This document shows positions 44,555 through 55,638 of a stretch of DNA of 64,000 bases, in pieces. How positions within the stretch are numbered: the first letter of the stretch is position 1; every line of letters starts with the position of its first letter. The translations under genes were made by a program, and so were the position numbers. Under the pieces are notes generated by a model. That model did not search any database, was not told the DNA's origin, and saw only the letters and a program-made list of their open reading frames with translations. Source of the stretch: Gnetum montanum (lineage: Eukaryota; Streptophyta; Gnetopsida; Gnetales; Gnetaceae); the NCBI GenBank assembly GCA_015680685.1, contig MNCI01034664.1, positions 154,996 to 218,995 on the forward strand, in the 5' to 3' direction.

Positions 44555-45062
44555 ACCATCTAGAAATCTATAGAAGTAATGCCCAAAACCATGTCCAACA
44601 CTTGGTCCATGGAAAGTGCTCTTTATATGTTGTCATGTTCAATAGCCTGAAGTCGATGCAAACCCTTCATTTCCCACCTTTCTTTGGCACTATCACAAGT
44701 GGGCTAACCCACTCACTATTCATAATGGAATAGATGAACCCTACCTTGAGAAGTTGTTCAATCTCCTCTTTGATAATTTGCTTCAGTTTGGGATTCAACC
44801 AGCCCTGTGGCTACTTTTTTAGTTTAATGGAGTCATTTGTGTAGATGCAACGTTGGCATATCCTTTAATCAATTCTAGTTAGCTCATGATATGACTAGGA
44901 AAAGGTTGTTGGACATTTGTTAACCACATTTAACAACTTCTTTTTCTGTACAAGAGCAAGGTTGGCATTGATAACGACCATCTTACCATTTTTTAGAAAA
45001 GCCTATTCCATTCTGGCTGGTAGAGATTTTAACTCAAGGAGTCCTTGTTTGAAGCTCTTAGG
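44555..45062 (-). pseudogene. Element E, RT N-terminal half (resumed after D)
   Basis: It aligns with the pre-RT and RT-finger part of C and D (GGGCTAACCCACTCACTATT equals their SxWVSPL segment; CAACGTTGGCATATCC equals RICQH). Together with 20762-22090 it rebuilds the order of one minus-strand pol. It breaks off at 45062 into an LTR fragment, so the gag-PR half of E is missing. Confidence 0.8.
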
Positions 45063-45327
45063 TACATTAGTGCTCAAATAAAGATTCGTAGACTTTGCAA
45101 CTCCTACTGCGGGTACTTAGAAAATATTCTAACTTTGGAAAGACAAAATTGTAAGAGTTCAGCTAGCAACTAATGATTAGATGTCATAAATGCAATAGGT
45201 AAGCACACATTTATAGGCAAGACTAGATACTTGCGTTAATGCTTCAAAGCATAAGTCGATAGGTATGCATCGACGTGATTTTGTTGACGTAGTCCAGCAA
45301 CCGTGACTCATCACATACCGTGACTCA
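45063..45327 (-). mobile_element. 3' LTR fragment of a D-related Athila-like element, with PPT remnant
   Basis: GTGCTCAAATAAAGATTCG to GTGACTCATCA (45313) matches the U3-R part of the LTR at 51449-52200 in reverse. A decayed PPT (CATACCGTGACT) follows. The U5 end is lost at the join with element E. In minus-strand sense the TATA (CCTATAAATGTG) lies downstream of CATCGACG-type palindromes. Confidence 0.7.
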
Positions 45328-46340
45328 TGGAACCCTTGTGGTTCACAAGCAGTATCCTTACTTTTTATAATTTTATTGTTTCTAATAGATCATGACTTGT
45401 AATCCAATTGTAGTTTACTTATGGTGAAGCATCATAACTTATGGTAAGCTCATGGTTAAAGATCACAACTTGTGGAAAATCAAATTTTCATTATTTTTAT
45501 GATTTTTTATCTAAATTTCAAAAATTTTGATCAAGGATCCATCCACCAAAATCCCAACAGTTGGTATCAAAGTAAGGGTCAAAGCCATGGTAGATCCAAA
45601 CAAGAATATTCTAGCATGTTTCATTAATTATAATGGAATTCAAAGTTTCAAATTATGGTAAAGATTAACTTAGTTGCTATTGGATTATAATGATGTTTAG
45701 AGCATTGTGCATAAAGAAAGTTGAATACCAAAAAAATTAAACAAGAATTTGAGAAAGAAATTCTAGAAAACTATTTAAAAAGAAGAATTAGCAAATGGCA
45801 TCATATGTAATTTAGCTAGTAGAAAGATAAGAAACTTGATTTTAAATTTAGAGACTAACAAGGAAATATGATAATTTATTCATGAAAAATATGTAAACAA
45901 GGAGGACATAATTAAAATGTTAAGAAAAATCAAAGACTTCAAAAGGTAAAGGAGGGAAAACTCAAACTGAAGAAACCAAAAAGAAAAAGCAAAAAGGTAT
46001 GAAAAATCAGAGACATTACAAAGTAAAAATTTAGCAAAGAAGAAAATTCTAAAGAAATCAAAACATGAAAACATAAAAGCAAATAAGAAGCAATGAAAAG
46101 GAAAATACAAAATATGAAGAATCCAATATATAGTGCAACTTATCAAAGAATGAAGATAAGTAAAGCAAGAAGTTAGACATTAAAGAGTAGGCTAATAATA
46201 TTTGTTAAAAACAAGCATCAATTCATCTTTCTTTCTATCATCTAAATAAAAGAATTGCTTCAAAAAAGTGACTTTTAAAAAGTGGATGCACAAATCATAT
46301 GATATCAAAAATAAAAGATTTTAATTAAATTAGATTTACA
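45328..46340 (+). mobile_element. Ty1/copia fragment: LTR end, PBS and gag start
   Basis: A probable LTR (TGGAACCCTTGTGG at 45328 to CCCAACA at about 45559) is followed by TTGGTATCAAAG (45561-45572), the initiator-Met-type PBS TGGTATCAGAG with one change. A gag-like frame from ATG 45591 reads FINYNGIQSFKLW, LLLDYNDV and ELANGIICNLASRKIRNLI, resembling the UBN2-type copia Gag, with Trp/Gln-to-stop changes. It is cut at about 46340, where element H begins. Confidence 0.65.
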
Positions 46341-46349
46341 TGTGATTTT

Positions 46350-47900
46350 AATAAAATTCTTGTAAAATCTCCAACCATCATATGACATGGGGGCTAACCA
46401 TTGGTTTGTTCATTAGGAAGCAGATTACATTGTAGTTAGTGTGCATAAAGACTAAGTATCCAAGAACATAGTTCCTAAATTTTTCTAAGACATACACCAC
46501 TACCATGAGTTCTTTTTCAGTGATGGTATAGTTAACTTATGCACCCACAATGCTTCAAGTTGCATAATAGATGTAATATATATGCTTTTGATCATCCATT
46601 TGTGTAATTACTACCCCTAAGGCATAGTTTGATGCATTTGTCATTATATGGAATGGCATAGACTAATATGGGATGCATAGAATTAGAGATTTCTTATTCG
46701 CATTCCTTAGTCCATTTGAAGATTAAACCTTTCTTTGTGAGCTCTACTAGAGATTTTGCAATTTTAGAAAAATTTTCTATGAAGCACCTGGAGTAACCTA
46801 TATGACTAAGGAATCACCTTACCTCTTTTATAGTTTGAGTTGACATGGTTATTTCTTGGATGACCGTTATTTTTTCAAGGTCCAAAATAATCCCCTTTCT
46901 TAAAATCCAATGCCCCAAGACAATGCCATCATAGATCATCATATAGATCTTTTGCCAATTGTGCTATAGGTTTATTTTCATACATTATTTTAACACATGC
47001 TCCATACAGTCCAATGCTTGTTCAAACTCAGTACCATAGGTGGAGAAGTCATCTATGAAACTTCCACACCACTACCAATTTTCTATTGAAAGGTGTTCAA
47101 TACTAGGTGTTGGAAAGTTGCATGAGCATTGTAAAGGCTACTAAAGAACATCTTTTTATCTGCAAATGTCCCCCAAAAACACATGAAAGTTGTCTTGGCC
47201 TAGTCTTCTAGTGTAATTTGAATTTGGTTATAGCCACTATAACTATCCAAAAAATTGTAGTAATTATGTCCTACAATTATATCTAGTAGTTGGTCTACAA
47301 ATGATAATTTAAAATGATCTTTAAATGTAGCCATGTTCAACAGCTTGAAGTTCATATAGATCCTTAAGTTTCCTTCTTTTTTCAGCACAATAACAGGTGA
47401 GCTTACCAATTCATTGTCTACCACAAGATATATGAATCCTACCTTAAGAAGTTATTCAACTTCATCTTTCACAAATTGATTATGTTATTCAATCTCTTTT
47501 GAGGCTGCCTCCTTAGCTTAATAGTGGAGTATGTTTCTATTTGATGTTGACATATGTGTAGATCTATTTTGGTTAACTCATGATATAACTAGGAAAAAGT
47601 TATTGGTCATTTATTTACAACTTTTAGCAGCTTTCCTTTTTATTCTTTGGTGATATTAGCATTAATAATTACTAACTTTCCATGATCAATAAACTCATAT
47701 TCCAATGTTGTCAGTAAATTTTTGAGTTCAAGGGGCTTCTTTTTAAAATTATTAGGGATTTCCAACTCTCCCTAATCCATTTTTGCTTCTTCATGGAAGA
47801 GTTGATTATGAATTTGCACCATTTCATCCATTTTATCAATATAAGAACTTGTGAGAAGCTCTATTGGTTTGATGAATGTTTTTAAATTAAATTTATTATC
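46350..47900 (-). pseudogene. RT and RNaseH of element H
   Basis: The clearest piece is 47424-47200: VSSPVIVLKKEGNLRIYMNF, KLLNMATFKDHF and FLDSYSGYNQIQITLED. The catalytic box region near 47045 is frameshifted. RNaseH homology (the TCATTATATGGAATGG region near 46640) extends to 46350. Pre-RT homology runs to about 47900. Confidence 0.75.
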
Positions 47901-47909
47901 TATCATTAG

Positions 47910-48430
47910 TTACTCGGTACCTTCTTGTTTTGTGGTTGTTGCATATAAGTACCTATAAATGTTTGATGTTTTAGCATACTTATCACATGCTATGATGGAT
48001 GTACTTGTCATGGTCCATATTTTTTGCATGCAATGATACCATGTTTCATTGTATGTGATGCATGGAATTTGTTTCTTTATTTTTATAAAGTCATTTTTCT
48101 TGGATTTTTCTAGGAAAAGATCCCTAATTTCTAACTTAGCATCGATTATGCTGAGCCAAGCCCTTCCCATAACAATAGGGAAGTCCTCCTTACAGTTATC
48201 CATATGGATTACCAAGAAATTTGCTGGATATGACCAACCATAAATAGTGATCAAAATATCCTCCAACAATCTCAAAGGAATAGTGATGGATTAATCTCTA
48301 AGATCCAATTTGATAATTCATTTCTTAAGTGAAGGTAAGTTCCATGTCTTATACATCTCGTGAGAAATTAAGTTCATACTAGAACTTGAGTCTAGTAGGG
48401 CCTTGCATGGATCATTTCCTACAATATGTA
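47910..48430 (-). pseudogene. Protease of element H
   Basis: 48275-47910 reads LLEDILITIYGWSYPANFLV, DFPIVMGRAWLSIIDAKLEI and CITYNETWYHCMQKIW, the C-terminal protease part shared with C and D. The catalytic region upstream (to about 48430) is recognisable in DNA but broken. Confidence 0.75.
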
Positions 48431-48439
48431 AATAAATTA

Positions 48440-50700
48440 AGGGATTTCCAAGATCATATCTTTTTCTAAAAAGGTGTTCTACCTTGATTTAATCTGTTAC
48501 TACATGAGTCTATATGATAGTATGAATATTCTGGAACTTTTGATTTAAAGGTTGCTGATAACTTCAAAATTAATTGATGCAAGGTTAGTAGCCATAAATG
48601 TTTGCAAGGGTTTATGTGGACTATTAGGTCCAAAGAAAGCCCTTTTACAAGGCTTATGCTTTGAACCACTCAGATTGTCATCTAGTTATAAGTTCACAAC
48701 CCTTCTTTCATTTTTTCTGTTGAGGCTACTAGGGAATTTCCCCTTGCATAAGTGGCGTAGGTGGTAAGGGAGTAGTATTAGAGGGTACAAGGTGAGTTGG
48801 TGAATAAGGAGGAGGATAACTGGAAGGAGACTTAGTTCATGAAGTGGATGTTCAATGATATTTTTGGTGATAGTAATAATGGAAGAAGGGAGTATGGCTT
48901 GTAGACCCATGAAGAGATATAGGTTGTTGGACATAATATCCATATGGATCTAGTTGCTAATAAGGATATTACTACCATGGTGGTGGCATTCCCCACTAGG
49001 TTTTTCCATTGTTGTTAATGTTCTTGAGGTTGAGGTAGTGCTTCACTTGGATAATACTATGGTGAGTAGAATTACTACAAATAATTTTCTTGTGGATAAG
49101 GCAATCACCTGGGTGGTTGCCTTTTTGAAAATTTATGATTTAAAGCATACACCCTAAATCCTTTTAGATGTGACACTACATGATAGTATTTCTTAGGATG
49201 TTCATATTGATAAATGTCACATCCTTCATAATCTATTTTTTAATCTATAACCTCATCAATCATTGCAACCTTATCTGCTAATGGTAGTTCCTTCTTATAT
49301 CCTTTCTCCTTCTTCTATCCCTATCTTAGTTTCCATGCTCTATATTCTCCTCCACAATTTTTAGAGTTGTTTGAAAATTCTCATCTAAGAGGTCCTACAT
49401 TTTGTCCACCTTACTTGATATTTCTATACTAGATTTTTGAATTGGCAAGGCTTTCCTTTGCACCACTTCCTCTAGTGATGCTTCCTTCTTTGAATCATAG
49501 AAATGTACCTTCATTTTCCAAATGGAGGAGTCCTTGTTATATTCCTTTGCACTATCTTTTTTTTAAGCTCTCCTTATTTCTTTGCCACTCAATTGATAAG
49601 CCTTTAAATTTGATGGACCCTCATCTCTAATAATCTCCCTTGGGCATAAACCCCAAGAGTTTCTTTGGTTTTATTTTAGATCCTATCTATCACATGGCAA
49701 AGTTGTTTCCTTTGAGAAAACCCATGATAGCATTAGTGTAATAGAAAGTAATATCTACTTAAGTCTATATCCAAGGATTCATGATTGCCTTATTTTCATC
49801 CTTGTATTTGTTTTCTCAAGTTGAAGATCTTGAAATATGCCTAGTACTTATCATTGAATAGCTTTAGCATTGTACTATATCTGTGAATGGATTCTAGTTC
49901 CAAGGACTAGTACAAACTTTCAACTTCTTTAATGGGTGTCCTTGAGAACATCTTGGAAGGCTTGTAAATGATGTTGCAAATAACATTGTACCCACCTTCA
50001 AACTTAGAGATATTATTCATATCTAGGCATTTGATTCATCTATCCCTCTAATGCCTAGTAGAAATTCAAAATACTTTTGAAATATTAATCATCTTTTATA
50101 GTAATCAATGGTTCATCATAGTCATTGCGTTCACAATGGCCCTTATCATAATCATGTTTTTTATGATGTGAGTTGTTATGCATTCATTCCCAATGATGCT
50201 CTTGTTACTCTTGTAGTTAACTATGCTTTCTTTTCTCATCACTCCAATGAGAGTTTTAGTCATCTCCATCTCTATCCTAATCATTTCTCCTTCAGTCTTG
50301 GCCATAATTCTTCATATGAGAGTTTGATGATGAGAAGGATGATGAAGGTGGATGACTACGAGAGTGACACCTACTAATCCTTCTCTTGTGATCCTTTGAT
50401 TTTTATTTTTCTTTTTCTTTTGAGAAATGATTTAGAGACCTTTGCCTTGAGGTTCTTCATGTTCTAGACCCTATTCTTCCCTCACATGGATTATCCACCA
50501 AGATTGATTGTAACCATTGGTGAAGTGTGTCTCCTCACTAAGAGGAGGAGAATCTTGATGTTGAAATTACCCTAGAAATTCAAAGACCTCCTTTTATGAT
50601 TGCAAAAACAATGGTTTCAAGACCTTCTTGTCATTGGAGGCTTCATAGGACATCTCCATGCATTAATCTTTTCTAAGCTAGGCATCCATTGGCTGATAAT
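48440..50700 (-). pseudogene. Gag of element H
   Basis: DNA homology to the gag of C: the CTCCCTTGGGCATA motif near 49637, the PQFEGGYN-type capsid start near 50000, the His/Asp-rich charged stretch near 50100-50400, and a Pro-rich tail near 48740-48960. Many stops. It is truncated at about 50700, before a start codon or leader can be seen. Confidence 0.65.
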
Positions 50701-51448
50701 CTCTAGAGATATGGTTTGTTACTATAACATCCTTATTAATTATCTATAAGCTTTTATAAATAACTAATAGAAATGCTACAAAACCGCAAGAATCTAGATT
50801 TAACCTTAATTTATTGATTCAAAAGGAACTCATAAAATAGATAAAATTTATTAATTATAATTATAAATACAATAAAGTAATACATTATAGCATGATTTCA
50901 TAATACCTATATATAATTAAATAAAATTTACTTAGAGAAAATTAGAGATTTGTACAACCACAAAAAGTAGTTTTCTAAAAATTTCGGTAGTTATATCATA
51001 AAATAACAATCATGTAATGTCCACATTCCCAAATGGTATTGCTACATAATGAAGATGATGCCTCTTTATAAAAAGTGTTATTGTTATTGTTACAAAGGCT
51101 CGAAATGACCTATTGTAATAACAGACATGTCTCTTGAGGTAACCTTTAGGGGTTTGACCGAAGGAATTTATACTTGGGCTTAGAGGTCATGGCAGCATGG
51201 AGTGGTGAAGTTGGTATAGGCAAGTCATAGGAGCTAGATGAAGTGGAATAGGAAGTGAACTAGCCATCCCTTCTAGTCGATTATAGGCTTAACCATGGTG
51301 GCAGTGTTGGATTGCCTCTAAGGAATAGATGCCAAAGGAAGAAAAATCCAAGGAACACTCTCAGAGCATGATCCAAATACACTATTCCACATCAATGAAA
51401 CATTATTTTCTTTTTCTTTTCTCTTTCTTTGTTATATTTGACATTTTA
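50701..51448 (-). other. Unassigned AT-rich segment, possibly a solo or partial LTR
   Basis: TGTTACTATAACATCC at 50717 and TTGTAATAACA ending at 51123 look like TG...CA-type LTR ends with a TGTTA/TAACA inverted terminus. I find no matching target duplication and no second copy. 51124-51448 shows nothing recognisable apart from a CT-rich tract near 51406-51428. The strand is uncertain. Confidence 0.3.
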
Positions 51449-52200
51449 TGATGAGTTGTGGTTGTTGGACCACATCAATGTGATCCCGTCAACGCATACA
51501 CATCGATGTAGTGTCTAGTCCTACTTATAAATGTGCACTCAATGGCCACATTTATGGCACCGGATCATTAGTTGCTAGCCAAACTCTTGCAATTTTATCT
51601 TTTCAAAGTTAGAATATTTTCTAGGTGCCCACAGTAGGAGTTGAAAAGTATACAAATCTTTATTTAAGCACTCATGTACTTGAGCACCTCAATGTGAATA
51701 GCAATAAAGATGAGCTTTCTTGATAAACCTTACAACACTTGGACTTAGTTTAATGTTTACTTCATGAATTTATTATTTATGTAATTTACTTTAATTCATT
51801 TAAGTAATTAATTCATAGTGATTAATTAATGCACATAAGTACAACCACTTTGAGCATACATTGACACTTGGTAATCCTAGTAGCACTTATGCTTGGTAAT
51901 CCAATATTGTTGCAATGTGTGCAAGATGTGTACAGAAATTGAGAACATATACTTATGTTAGGATTAGCTTAGAGTTAATTAGTTATTAGATTCAATAAAC
52001 ATTTAATTACTTAATTTTTTGCACTCAGGAAAATTAAATAAAAAACTTAGAATGATAAAAAATCATATGTCTCAGTTACACTTAACCATACCTTTGCAAT
52101 TCACAAGTGAAACTAAGAATATAACAATCATGTTCATTAGATTCACTACCTAGGCCTAGTGTACTTAAAGAACTAAAGTGTACGGAATTCGACTAGATCA
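51449..52200 (+). repeat. LTR of a D-related Athila-like family, 3' truncated
   Basis: Starts TGATGAGTTGTGG. It contains CACATCGATGTAGTGTC next to CTTATAAATGTG (TATA at about 51528), as in D, and runs to GACTAGATCAC, where the last 60 or so bases of the LTR (through CTCATCA) are missing. No PPT precedes it, so it is more likely a 5' or solo LTR. An unassigned segment follows. Confidence 0.7.
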
Positions 52201-54547
52201 CTTAGTGAACACTAGTAATGTACAAAATAAATACATGGCTCAAATATTCAAAAGATGTACAAAATTTCTATTTGAAAAAAATACAAAATATACAAAAATT
52301 ATTTTTCAAGTTTAGAAGGTTTATGTTATACGAAATTGATCCACCTTTCATCTCATGTTTCTCTTTTGATGATTCCTTATCTACTCTAGGCTATCTACAT
52401 CAAATTGCAATAGGAGTCAGAACCCCTTAAATAAGAAAGGTTATTATATTTTCCTCTTCATGAAGCATAAAGATCCTAGGCCAAAAGTCTTAGGATATGG
52501 GCTAGACAAGGTTTCTAATAAAATACTCAAAAATGTTTTCAAGTCTAGAAATGTCACAATTTTTTTAAAATTCAAAAGAAATCCAAAAATATGGAAAAAT
52601 GTATATTTTATCTAGGCATCTTTGAAGGCTATGCTTTTGTTACCCTCACTACCAACAGGAACATTAGGTCTTAGGATAACCTCACTACTATTATCAAATT
52701 ATTCTTTTGAATTATTTTAATGTCTAAATATATTACAAATTTGTCAACAAAAAATCCAAAGAATGTATATTTTAACCAGGTTGGCTTGATTATCCTCATA
52801 GCCAAAGAGACTCACCAACAAGTTTTGGAATAACCTCACTACTATCATCAAATTATCCTTGTAACTCTAAACAGGTCACTCATGGCTAGATCTTGACAAT
52901 AGGCTCACTACTAACATGGTCAATGGCCAAGGCACATGTATCATTAAAAGGATAGCTCTTGACTATGCCTCACTGTAAATCCACTAAACTTAACTGCTCA
53001 CTGCCATGGTCTCAGCTATATCCATAGACTCACATGAACATATGAATCAAAATCTAGGGTAGGAAATCTATCCAACAATCCTTGTTCCCATGGGATGGTT
53101 CCCACTAAAGAACACTCCACTACTACTTGTAGATGCAAGCATCTAAAAGATCTGTGGCTTCCACTACCAATTGACCAAAACAGGTCACATAAATATTATT
53201 TTTATTGCAAAATTCAAAAGGTATCCAAAATGGTTAAAATCCATAAAAGCTTAAATTTCACAAAATTCTTGCTAAAAATTCATGATAGCCAAAATTCTCA
53301 CAAAATCATGTTTATGTCATGTGCTGAAGCAAAAACCATGTTCATATCAAAAGCTATTCCAAAATATTCATATAATATCCAAGAAGTATGTTGGACAAAG
53401 TTTCCAAATTTCACAAATTTACCAAAGGATAGAAAATAATATGAATAGGATTAAAATATTGTTTTTCATAAAATCAAATCCAAAATAACAAAAATTTGGT
53501 AGAATCTCAGCATGATAATCAAAATTGTAGAAGAATAGTAGAAGATTAAAAAGGAGAGAGAAGGAATAGAAAATCCATAATAATATAGGGTAGCTTCATA
53601 AAAAGAAATATAAAATAATTTGTCTTACATGTGCTAATAGAGCTCCCAAAATCTTCTTAGCTTCTTCCTTTTCTACCTAGTGCTCTCAATTAATCTTTAC
53701 TTCACTTAACCCATCACATGTAAAACCCTTCTACAAATTGCAATGTAAGATATCTAAGGCTTAAAACTATTTATAAGGGGAAGAATAGAAGAAACCCGAC
53801 TCAAATTAGCTTCAAAATTAAAAATAAGGAACAAAAAACATATTTCAAGAAAAATGTGATAGAACATGTTTTTGAAAAACAATGATTTCGAAACCAAATG
53901 ATAGAAAACAATGGTAGAAAGCAAGCAACGAAGAGAGAAAGGTGGTGCAAAGAAAAAAAGAGAGGTGGTGATTAAAATATATGTAACATATATAACATAT
54001 ATGTTATGTAAATAACCTATATACACTTTACCACTTTTGCTTTTTGCACATGTACGTGCTTAACAATGACATTGACTTTAAATAGAAATTTGATTCTTAT
54101 TTTTTATTTTACTTTTTTTTTTCAAAATTATTTTCATAAGCTCTTTTTTATAATTCTATTTAAACCTACAAGATCCTCATCAAGTGCTCTACCAAATTGT
54201 ATACTGAAATCTTATCTATGAAATAGTCACCCAATTCAAATTCTGAAACTTTTATGGTGTTTTAGCAAACTAGAAAATGTGATATCTTAAAAACTATAAC
54301 TTTGATTCTATGAACCAAGGGTCAAAACCTACATTTTCAAACATCTTGGACACATTGATAAGATTATATTTTAGGTATGAGATCATCCTAAGGTACTTCC
54401 TTAATAAAATTGAGTTATGCAATATAATTATAATATCAAAAAATGAATTTCAAATCATAGGTTAATGACAAAAAGTAATAAGAATTATGTTTTGGGTAGG
54501 ACTCAGGTTTAAATTTACTCCATAAACAGAGTATTATATAATCACAT
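52201..54547 (-). other. Unassigned 2.3-kb repeat-like segment
   Basis: Very AT-rich. About 52590-52700 and 52740-52860 are diverged copies of one another (AATGTATATTTTA, then CTCACTACTAT[TC]ATCAAATTAT). A TATA-like CCTTATAAATAG lies near 53765-53776 on the minus strand. No coding region, PBS or terminal repeats are supported; the short ORFs here look random. It could be the long LTR of another element. Confidence 0.3.
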
Positions 54548-55483
54548 TGATAAAACCTTTTTGTTATAGGCCATAATATTGTATTTACAATATCGCATTT
54601 GGGATATTGTATCTATGACATCGTAGCTTTGCATAAGTCATTGTTGATGCGATATAGAGGACCATGGTCAACACAATAAATACAAATTCTTAGTTGCTTC
54701 AATAGAACAACTTTCATTCAACACTTAGTGATATTCTTGCAATTTATTTTCATAACCTAGACTTAGCAATAAAGTGAATGCCTGCAATGTGGTATTAAAC
54801 AATTGTACGAAACCTCTGTTTGAGTGGATTGTACTTAGGCATAATTCATGGCTAGAAATAAAGATTGAGATTATTTCTTACCATTGCAGCATTACACTTA
54901 GTTTCTTTATTTTCTACTTTGTCATTGTTCTTACTTAGTTACTTTTCATTTCTTTAATATGTTTACTTTAGTTTAGTTCTTTATATTTTATAAGTACTTT
55001 ACTTTTCCCACATTCATCAGTAAGGCAAAATAAGTTTGACTCATTGTGAGCGTTAAGTGTAATCATTTGGTAACCCAGAAGTGACTTCACTTGATTTGCT
55101 TAGTAGTAAATTCACTTGATAATCCTAATAACAACTACATAAGCCCATGACATGTACAGCAAACCAAGAATGGATGCTTATCACCATAGGATATGATAGA
55201 TTTTCATTTCTATTATCACTTAGATTTAGACCGTATTCTCATTATTTTCATTATGGAAGTACTTAAGAGTAATTTGAGCCTACAACATCATGATATAATC
55301 TACCTCACTGAGAGTTAAACCATACTACTCATACTTCACTAACTCAAAGTGAGAAGATAATTATTAGAAACTAATTATCAACCACTAGCATACTTACATT
55401 TCCCATCCATGGATTATGATATAGTCACATGCATGCACTTGTGAGTTGTATGGTAGAGTGTTAGAGTACCTAGCCACTCATCA
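54548..55483 (+). repeat. 5' LTR of element F (about 936 bp)
   Basis: The 3' end is clear: AGTACCTAGCCACTCATCA next to the PBS. The start is taken at TGATAAAACC, which corresponds to TGATGAG of related LTRs, but is less certain. U3 holds decayed palindromes (AATATTGTATTTACAATATCG, about 54585-54605, and CTATGACATCGTAGC near 54611-54625) and ACAATAAATAC as a weak TATA near 54675. Confidence 0.8.
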
Positions 55484-55638
55484 TTGACATCATTGTTAGG
55501 GATGTGTTAATGTTTGCTTAGTGGTTGATTTTATAGAGTTCATTGTGTTAAAGAATTACAAAGTCTTTATTCATACTTGAATTAATTATTTTAACACACA
55601 CACACACACACACATACTTAAAAGGGTCAAAGCATCAT
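55484..55638 (+). promoter_or_regulatory. Primer-binding site, leader and (AC)n tract of element F
   Basis: TGACATCATTGTTAGGGA at 55485-55502 is the tRNA-Asp-type PBS. It differs from TGGCGCCGTTGTCGGGGA at six sites, every one a C-to-T or G-to-A change. An (AC)10 microsatellite occupies 55594-55614, 25 bp before the gag ATG. Confidence 0.75.

Larger units (their letters stand above)
46350..50700 (-). mobile_element. Athila-like element H, body without LTRs
   Basis: Contains, on the minus strand, RNaseH (46350-46700), RT, protease and gag in the same order as C. Neither LTR nor PBS is attached: the left side ends in the copia fragment and the right side in an unassigned repeat. It is the most degraded of the gypsy copies, with A/T-biased changes. 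Confidence 0.75.

Noticed and set aside
53095-53439. Plus-strand ORF of 114 codons in the unassigned segment
   Set aside because: Biased Lys/Ser/Ile composition in AT-rich DNA, no domain signal, no promoter or homologous copy in the window.
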